Notes under the pieces: generated by a model
Database searches by the model: none
The model's input: only the letters and a program-made list of their open reading frames with translations
What the model was told of the DNA's origin: nothing
Virus record (IMG/VR): IMGVR_UViG_3300046656_000635
Coordinates: 1-28,006 of that record
Source of the DNA: a virus
Reading direction: 5' to 3' (one strand)
DNA length: 28,006 bases
In this document: positions 23,207 through 28,006 of the stretch, piece by piece
Position numbering within the stretch: position 1 is the stretch's first letter
How the letters are laid out: every line of letters begins with the position of its first letter
Translations under genes and position numbers: made by a program

Positions 23207-24223
23207 TTACGAGGCGTTGACCATCTCGCCGCCGGCGGACGCGGACGGAGCGGCCGCGTCGAGATAGCTGTTCGCGAGGAAGTTCGTATCCCCGAGAATG
23301 GTGATCCCGACCATCGCGTGATTCTTGAACGCGATGAGCCCCCCGGGCGCCGAGTTGGTGAAGCTGCCGAGCACCGCCATGCTCGCCCCGCCGCCCGATT
23401 TGATGGCGTTCAGGAACGAGCAATCTTCGAACAGATTGAAGCGGTCGCAGCACGCCGCGCCGGTGCCGAGGATGGCGAGCGGCGAGGTCGCCGAGCACCA
23501 GAATGGGAAGACGCAGCGCCGGAAGATGTTCCGCACCGCGTCGCCGGTGAACTCGACGGTGGCATTCGCGCCGGTGCGCTTCGTGCCGGTGTCGACGCCG
23601 AACGTGCAGTCTTCGAACAGGTTCTCGCCGGCGCCCGCCCCGCCGATGACGATCGTCCGCGAGCCGGCGTCGACCGCCGAGGCCGCGTCACCCATCCCGA
23701 CAATGTGGCACTTCTTGAAGAAGTTCCGCGAGCCGGTCAGCACCATGCAAATCTGCGCGGTGGTGCCGGTGTCGAAGCCGTGGAACCACTGAATGTTCTG
23801 GAACACGCACCCGCTGCCGCTGATGGTGAAGAACGGCGTGAACGCGGTGGTCGAGCCGGTCGGCGCGATGCGGGCCCGCTGCGAAAGCATCACCGGCGAG
23901 CAGACGCCGAGCAGGTGCGTCGCGTTCTTCGACCAGGTGAACGAGGCGTTCACCCGCGCGGTGGCGCCGGTGCCCCCGTTGCCGACCAGGACCACGACGT
24001 CGTTGTTGCCCGACACGCAGGCGTTGTACGCCGCGAGCAGCGTCGAGTACGGTTTCGCCTCGCTGCCGTCCTGATTGGCGACCGCGACGGTGGTATCCGG
24101 CTGACAGAAAAAGACGTTGCCGACCTGCAACAGCCCGCCGAATAGCGCGTTGAAATTGGCGTTGATCGCGTCTTTGGTGGCTGAGGTGAAGGCGCCGACG
24201 CTCGAAATAATCTGCTGAGACAC
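23207..24223 (-). CDS. Right-handed beta-helix virion protein
   Basis: A 338-aa protein from GTG 24223, where AGGAG lies 6 bases upstream. An upstream ATG at 24283 has no comparable site. The N-terminus VSQQIISSVGAFTSATKDAINANFN leads to repeating strands with F..C motifs (NFFKKCHIVG, NLFEDCTFG, NIFRRCVFP, NLFEDCSFL), which are Cys/Phe-stacked coils of a parallel beta-helix. Position between the capsid genes and the gp4-like connector suggests a head or tail decoration or spike. Polysaccharide binding is plausible from the fold, not shown. A candidate promoter lies about 70 bases upstream. Confidence 0.78.
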   Translation of the reverse strand: MSQQIISSVGAFTSATKDAINANFNALFGGLLQVGNVFFCQPDTTVAVANQDGSEAKPYSTLLAAYNACVSGNNDVVVLVGNGGTGATARVNASFTWSKNATHLLGVCSPVMLSQRARIAPTGSTTAFTPFFTISGSGCVFQNIQWFHGFDTGTTAQICMVLTGSRNFFKKCHIVGMGDAASAVDAGSRTIVIGGAGAGENLFEDCTFGVDTGTKRTGANATVEFTGDAVRNIFRRCVFPFWCSATSPLAILGTGAACCDRFNLFEDCSFLNAIKSGGGASMAVLGSFTNSAPGGLIAFKNHAMVGITILGDTNFLANSYLDAAAPSASAGGEMVNAS

Positions 24224-24289
24224 TGGAAACTCCTTCTGGCCCGCCCGCACGACCGCGGTGAGGCCGCTGGATATGGGGCGCACCTAGAA

Positions 24290-24319
24290 ATTAGCGTTTC
24301 CCCCTATTTTTCCGGTCAA
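24290..24319 (-). promoter_or_regulatory. Candidate sigma70-like promoter, minus strand
   Basis: On the minus strand TTGACC (24319-24314) and GCTAAT (24295-24290) are separated by 18 bases in an AT-rich patch of an otherwise GC-rich region, upstream of the beta-helix gene. The -10 match is weak (4 of 6). It may restart late transcription downstream of the HNH insertion. Confidence 0.3.
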
Positions 24320-24347
24320 TACGCACCGACTTGAGTTACGATGCGGC

Positions 24348-24818
24348 GTGCCGAAATTCATCGATCTAACTGGTCGTCGATTCCGTCGTCTACTTGTCGT
24401 CTCCTACGCTGGCGGTCCTCGCGGAAAGTGGCTGTGTCGCTGCGACTGTGGTACCGAGAAGCCCATCGCCGGCGGTCATCTTCGTTCCGGTGCGACGGTT
24501 TCCTGCGGGTGTCAGGTGCCCGACAACTGCCGTGAGAAGAATCGCACCCACGGTCAGTCGAGAACCCCGACGAACATCTCTTGGCTGATGGCGAAAAACC
24601 GTTGCTTCAACCATCGGACGCCTCGATACAAAGACTACGGCGGTCGCGGCGTCACGATGTGCCAACGATGGAAAGACTCGTTCGCCGCCTTCCTCGCCGA
24701 CATGGGGCCAAGGCCAATCGGCACCACGCTCGACCGCTGGCCTAACAACGACGGCCACTACGAACCCGGCAATTGCCGGTGGGCCACCGTCACCGAGCAA
24801 AACCGCAACAGACGCTAG
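24348..24818 (+). CDS. HNH-type homing endonuclease-like protein
   Basis: A 156-aa protein from GTG 24348, which gives the family-like N-terminus VPKFIDLTGRRF; an ATG at 24341 is in another frame. A zinc-binding part has CRCDCG (30-35) and SCGCQ (52-56). The nuclease part reads NISWLMAKNRCFN, YGGRGV (97-102), CQRW (105-108), DMGPRP (118-123) and LDRWPNNDGHYEPGNCRWA (128-146), the typical HNH/homing-endonuclease arrangement. It is the only plus-strand gene within the late minus-strand operon. This suggests a free-standing homing element inserted between structural genes. Its TAG stop is shared within a CTAG palindrome with the convergent small gene. Confidence 0.9.
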   Translation: MPKFIDLTGRRFRRLLVVSYAGGPRGKWLCRCDCGTEKPIAGGHLRSGATVSCGCQVPDNCREKNRTHGQSRTPTNISWLMAKNRCFNHRTPRYKDYGGRGVTMCQRWKDSFAAFLADMGPRPIGTTLDRWPNNDGHYEPGNCRWATVTEQNRNRR

Positions 24819-24982
24819 TTGTTGTGGAGCGCGTCGGGCGATTCCGGTGCGTCGGCGGCGGCCTGCTTTTCGGCGTCAGCCTTGTCGCTGGCTTCGGCCG
24901 CTTCCGCCGCGTCGAGCGCCTCGGATGCGTCCATCGCGTCCTGCGCATCTTCCGCTTCGATGTCTGACTTTTTCCTGGTCAT
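24815..24982 (-). CDS. Small acidic Ala/Asp/Glu-rich protein
   Basis: A 55-aa protein, MTRKKSDIEAEDAQDAMDAS..., Ala/Glu/Asp-rich and strongly acidic. The start ATG overlaps the stop of the 165-aa gene (TGATG), so it is probably translated by coupling. Its stop TAG and the HNH gene's TAG are the two strands of one CTAG. It was found by following the overlap pattern of the operon. It is low-complexity and may be a disordered head-associated or regulatory peptide. Function unknown. Confidence 0.6.
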   Translation of the reverse strand: MTRKKSDIEAEDAQDAMDASEALDAAEAAEASDKADAEKQAAADAPESPDALHNN

Positions 24983-25479
24983 CAGATCCCGTCATCGGCC
25001 GGCGCCGACGCCTTCTGCCGCTGCGTGGCCTTCTGCCGGGCCAGCGTGTCGTCGGACGCCGGTACCGGGCGGTTGATCGGCGTCTCAGGAACGGCCGGCA
25101 GGTGTTCGGTGCCGTGCACCGCTTCGGCGCGCATGACTTCCTCGCGCGCCTTCTCGCCGAGCCGCTTCACGACGTCGTAGCTGCGTTCCGCCGAGAGCTT
25201 CGCGTGCTCGAGCTGCTCCGCTTCCTTGCCCTCGACCGCTTCCTTGGCCGAGCGGAAGAAGCCGCGCGAGAGCATGTTCTGTTCTTCCCGTTCGCTCTCG
25301 ACCTTGACCCGTTCAGTGATGCCGAGCGGGCCGTGCTCGATGCGATCGGCCTTGTAGAGCATGGCAGGGAAGCGTCGAAATTCGTACGGACGTCCCGGGG
25401 GTCCGGCCTGGGTGTGGTGGGCTTCCCACTTCACCTTTTCTTTGCCGTACTCCGAGTCGGGCGTGATGATGATCGACAT
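24982..25479 (-). CDS. Head-region charged helical protein
   Basis: A 165-aa protein from ATG 25479 (AGGGAAG 4 bases upstream). An in-frame ATG at 25614 would run into the upstream gene and is not used. The N-terminus MSIIITPDSEYGKEK leads to GRPYEFRRFPAMLYKADRIEHG, a motif (FPAMLYKA) that recurs in small phage proteins encoded beside coat genes. Then comes a long charged helix (EGKEAEQLEHAKLSAERSYD) and a Pro-rich tail. Probably a structural or assembly protein, perhaps a head decoration or ejection-related factor. I cannot name the family. Confidence 0.7.
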   Translation of the reverse strand: MSIIITPDSEYGKEKVKWEAHHTQAGPPGRPYEFRRFPAMLYKADRIEHGPLGITERVKVESEREEQNMLSRGFFRSAKEAVEGKEAEQLEHAKLSAERSYDVVKRLGEKAREEVMRAEAVHGTEHLPAVPETPINRPVPASDDTLARQKATQRQKASAPADDGI

Positions 25480-25523
25480 AGCTTCCCTGCTGCCTTTCCG
25501 TCGCTGATGCGACGCCGCGTGGT

Positions 25524-26156
25524 TTACGAAACGGTGACGCCGACCGCGGAAATCACATTCCACAGGCCGTTGGCCGACTCGAGCACGATGGACGCACCGA
25601 TGTACGCCGCCCACGTCAGCGTCGTGTGTGGCGAGCCCGACACGCCATCGGCGATCAGCGAGGTCGCGGTGATGACGTGCGCCGCGGCCGTTTCACTGGT
25701 GATGGTCAGCCGCACCCCGTCCTTGGCCTTCGACGGCGCACCGAGCGTGGTGGTCGCGAGTGCGGACGCCTTCGTCAGCAGGAGGGTGGTGTTCTTGATC
25801 GGCACGGCAATCGTGCCGTTCTGGCCGCACGTCACGATGTCGTCGGTGTACGGCGGCCGATCGTCGACCGCGCCGACCGGGACGGTCCCGAAGTCCTGCG
25901 CGTTCGCCGAGGTGGTCAGCGGCGCCAGCGTGTCGTGCGCGACGGCGACCGTGCCGTTGTAGCCGCGCATGAGCACGTTGATCACGCCGGATGCGACCAC
26001 CTGGTCGAGCAGCATGTACTCGCCATCGATCTGGATGAGCTGCCGGCTGCCGAGCACGCCGACGGCGGGAAAGCCCGACGACGTGCTGGTGACGCTGATG
26101 TTCTTCGTCTGCGTCGCGGTCATCGCCGCCGCGAGCGAGGTAGTGGTGAGGGCCAT
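25524..26156 (-). CDS. Capsid-adjacent Ala/Thr-rich structural protein
   Basis: A 210-aa protein from ATG 26156, just 2 bases past the coat gene's stop. It is Ala/Thr/Val-rich and beta-strand-dominated (LIQIDGEYMLLDQVV, then VLMRGYNGTVAVAHDTLAPL, then the C-terminal SLIADGVSGSPHTTLTWAAY). Lacking a known enzyme motif and lying directly after the coat gene, it fits a head decoration/cement protein or a minor capsid component. Not recognised as a named family. Confidence 0.7.
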   Translation of the reverse strand: MALTTTSLAAAMTATQTKNISVTSTSSGFPAVGVLGSRQLIQIDGEYMLLDQVVASGVINVLMRGYNGTVAVAHDTLAPLTTSANAQDFGTVPVGAVDDRPPYTDDIVTCGQNGTIAVPIKNTTLLLTKASALATTTLGAPSKAKDGVRLTITSETAAAHVITATSLIADGVSGSPHTTLTWAAYIGASIVLESANGLWNVISAVGVTVS

Positions 26157-26158
26157 GA

Positions 26159-27382
26159 TTACGATTTCCCCTGCGCCCGCAGCGCGAAGTACGGCAACAC
26201 CGGCGCCACGCCGACGATCATGTCGACGCGCGACGGCATCTGGTCCGTCTGGATGTTGTACTGCTCGACCCACCGCATCGAGAGCTTGGCGTCGGCGTCG
26301 TTCTTGCGCGCCGCGACCGCACCCGCGAGCTTGACCGGCAGATCCGCGATGACGAACGCGAACGCCGCCGGGTTGAAGATGAGCCCCTGCTTCGACGTCA
26401 CCGCCGTCATGGTCGCGTTGACCGCGCCGGTCGCGCCGACGAAGTTCAGCGCGGCATTGTCCGCGGGCGACGCCGTGACCGTCTGAAGCTGGCCGCTCGT
26501 GATGATCGCCGGCGAGATGGTCAGCGTCGCGGTGCTCGATCCGGCCAAGTCGGCTTGGATCGAGAACTGCTGAAGCAGTCCCGAATCGTCGTATGACAGC
26601 GGGTTCACGCCGTTCACGCCATCGATCGTGAAGATGTCGCCGGCCTTGAACGAATACGTGCCCAGGCCGTCGATCGAGAGCGTCGAACCCGTCTGCCCGG
26701 CGCCGACGATGGCCGGCGAGCTCGAGTTGAACGAGCCCTGCGTGTGGGTCGGCATGTTCGGGTCGTAGAACCAGTCGTCGACCCCAAGCGCGGCCGCGGA
26801 GAACTGGCCGGTCGAGAAGTACTCCTGATACTGCTTGCCGAACAGCGCGAAGTTCGCCGCGAGCAGCTTGCTTTGCGCGGTCGGGGTGATGACGGCGCAG
26901 AGTTCTTCGGGAACCCCGTACTGCCGCATGATGGCGACACCATCGGTGTACGTCTCATCCGACGTGATGTTCGTGCCGGGGACGCCGATCGAGAAGTACA
27001 CCGACTGGTACACCTCGCGGCCGGCCTGCACGTCGGCCTTGTTCGCCAGCGCCACCGCGGACGCCTTGGTGTACCGCTGCACTTCCTCGACGACGAGCGC
27101 GTCGTCGGCCGATGACCAGCCGCACCCCACCTGGTACTGGTGGTTCAGCGAAATGGGCACCGTCTGGTTGATGATCGGCTGCTGCTGAAGGGCCTGGCCT
27201 TCGTTCACGACCATGCGGGGCGGGAGCCGCGCCTGCACCGTGAAACCGATCTGGGCGCCCTTGGGCTTGTTCTCCCACTGGTTGTCCCACGATCGATCGA
27301 AGCGACCGACCAGCTTGATGCTGTTTTTCCAGTTGACGGCGGTATCCGTCGTCACCCAGGCCGGAGTGATAAACGTATTCAT
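26159..27382 (-). CDS. P22-type major capsid protein
   Basis: A 407-aa coat protein of the P22 gp5 family (HK97 fold). Recognisable are SIKLVGRFDRSWDNQW (N-terminal arm), LPPRMVVNEGQALQQQ, QTVPISLNHQYQVGCGWSSAD, AALANKAD-like ASAVALANKAD, and the C-terminal KLSMRWVEQYNIQTDQMPSRVD. An inserted beta domain (about residues 245-300, with AGDIFTIDGVNGVNPLS) corresponds to the I-domain of P22-like coats. Start ATG 27382 has AGG 7 bases upstream. It follows the scaffold-like gene, as expected for a P22-type morphogenetic order. Confidence 0.9.
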   Translation of the reverse strand: MNTFITPAWVTTDTAVNWKNSIKLVGRFDRSWDNQWENKPKGAQIGFTVQARLPPRMVVNEGQALQQQPIINQTVPISLNHQYQVGCGWSSADDALVVEEVQRYTKASAVALANKADVQAGREVYQSVYFSIGVPGTNITSDETYTDGVAIMRQYGVPEELCAVITPTAQSKLLAANFALFGKQYQEYFSTGQFSAAALGVDDWFYDPNMPTHTQGSFNSSSPAIVGAGQTGSTLSIDGLGTYSFKAGDIFTIDGVNGVNPLSYDDSGLLQQFSIQADLAGSSTATLTISPAIITSGQLQTVTASPADNAALNFVGATGAVNATMTAVTSKQGLIFNPAAFAFVIADLPVKLAGAVAARKNDADAKLSMRWVEQYNIQTDQMPSRVDMIVGVAPVLPYFALRAQGKS

Positions 27383-27415
27383 CGAACGGACCTATCCCGT
27401 CGACGATAGAGAAAC

Positions 27416-28006
27416 TTAGCGGCGCTTTTTGCTGTAGTACGCTTCGTGTTCCGCGATCGAAGCGTCTTCGCCGGGTGGTTCGTCCATCGCGACGTTCATT
27501 GGTCCTGTCCGCACCGGAGTCGGCGGGCGAGGAAGCCGGGTAGCTGCTGTGGCGGGCGCGGACGCTCCGGTCGTGCCGTCCGGCGAGGCCCCTGGTGCGA
27601 GTCGTCGCGCAAGCGACGTGAGAGCTTCGAGCTGCGGGTACGATCCCGTTGCCGGGTCGAACAGGCTCAACGCCATAATGGAGTCGAGCTCCGCAGGGTT
27701 CTTTTGCAGATGATACAACACGTCGAGCCCGGGTTCGGCTTCGATGATGTAGTTGTCGATCATGCTGCCTTGTGGGATCCGCGTCGGCGCGTAGGCGACC
27801 CGTTCGAAGTCGCCGTACTTCGCCTTCGCGCCGACCTCGCGACGCGCCCAGGATGTCGCCAGCCGGGTTTTCTCGGCGGCAATCGTCGTGGCAGCGTGGG
27901 CGTCAGCGGCGCGGGCGTTCGCCTCGCGGATTTCCTGGCGGGCTTCCCACCGCGCTTGGTCCTTGACGTAGTTTTTTTCCGGCGCGTCGACGTAATCGGC
28001 CGGGTT
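27416..28006 (-). CDS. Scaffold-like assembly protein, 5' end cut by window
   Basis: At least 196 aa. The reading frame stays open to the right window edge, so the ATG at 27763 is internal, not the start. The upstream part is a charged helix (KDQARWEARQEIREANARAAD). It continues with GDFERVAYAPTRIPQGSMIDNYIIEAEPGLDVLYHLQKNPAELDS. The C-terminal half is Pro/Ala-rich and ends with a basic helix (AYYSKKRR), as coat-binding C-termini of scaffolding proteins often do. IDNYI..EPGLDVLYHL..NP.EL is a segment seen in phage scaffolds encoded just before P22-type coats. Scaffold identity is inferred from location and motif. Confidence 0.68.
   Translation of the reverse strand, partial: NPADYVDAPEKNYVKDQARWEARQEIREANARAADAHAATTIAAEKTRLATSWARREVGAKAKYGDFERVAYAPTRIPQGSMIDNYIIEAEPGLDVLYHLQKNPAELDSIMALSLFDPATGSYPQLEALTSLARRLAPGASPDGTTGASAPATAATRLPRPPTPVRTGPMNVAMDEPPGEDASIAEHEAYYSKKRR

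Noticed and set aside
1-28006. CRISPR array, tRNA genes, integrase or attachment site
   Set aside because: No regularly spaced repeats, no tRNA cloverleaf candidates and no recombinase motifs noticed by eye in either strand.

Overview
This window looks like about 28 kb of a GC-rich, double-stranded DNA phage genome of the short-tailed (podovirus) type, built around a P22-like virion. The support is a P22-type coat protein, a gp4-like head-tail connector, a gp10-like packaged-DNA stabilisation protein, a beta-helix tailspike, several fibres and a run of large low-complexity ejection-type proteins. No integrase, repressor, DNA polymerase, terminase or portal gene is visible. Portal and terminase would be expected beyond the right edge, upstream of the scaffold gene. 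The host is not identifiable from the sequence. Two tail proteins carry Sec-type signal peptides ending in A-Q, which is compatible with Acidobacteriota, but that is only a guess.

Layout. (1) 15-4012, minus strand: lysis and accessory genes. These are small membrane proteins, a GH26-like TIM-barrel protein, a small DPNW-motif protein, a large protein with an InlB-like repeat, an M15-type peptidase (probable endolysin) and a one-helix membrane protein. (2) 4013-4100: divergent control region containing a perfect dyad. (3) 4101-9000, plus strand: a tightly overlapping replication cassette with a superfamily II helicase carrying a zinc ribbon, two small Cys/His proteins, a VRR-NUC nuclease, a VapE-type primase/helicase ATPase, a protein with a Tat-like signal, a TubC-N-like small protein and a short terminal ORF. 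(4) 8855-28006, minus strand: the late operon. In transcription order it runs: scaffold-like (cut by the window edge), coat, a 210-aa and a 165-aa protein, a small acidic protein, beta-helix protein, gp4-like connector, two secreted-type fibres, tailspike, gp10-like protein, tail fibre, four ejection-type proteins and a DUF3008-like peptide. A plus-strand HNH endonuclease gene interrupts it. Most late genes overlap by 1 to 4 bases (TGATG, ATGA), which suggests one translationally coupled transcript.

Most notable observation. A perfect 16-bp canonical bacterial parS palindrome (TGTTTCACGTGAAACA, 23024-23039) lies inside the gp4-like connector gene. It is written with a run of A/T-ending codons unlike the GC-ending codons around it, so the DNA motif itself appears to be under selection. 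It could recruit host (or phage) ParB. A second notable point is that the Tat-signal protein of the replication cassette ends with a segment that resembles the coat protein C-terminus and shares an exact 18-nt string with its gene.
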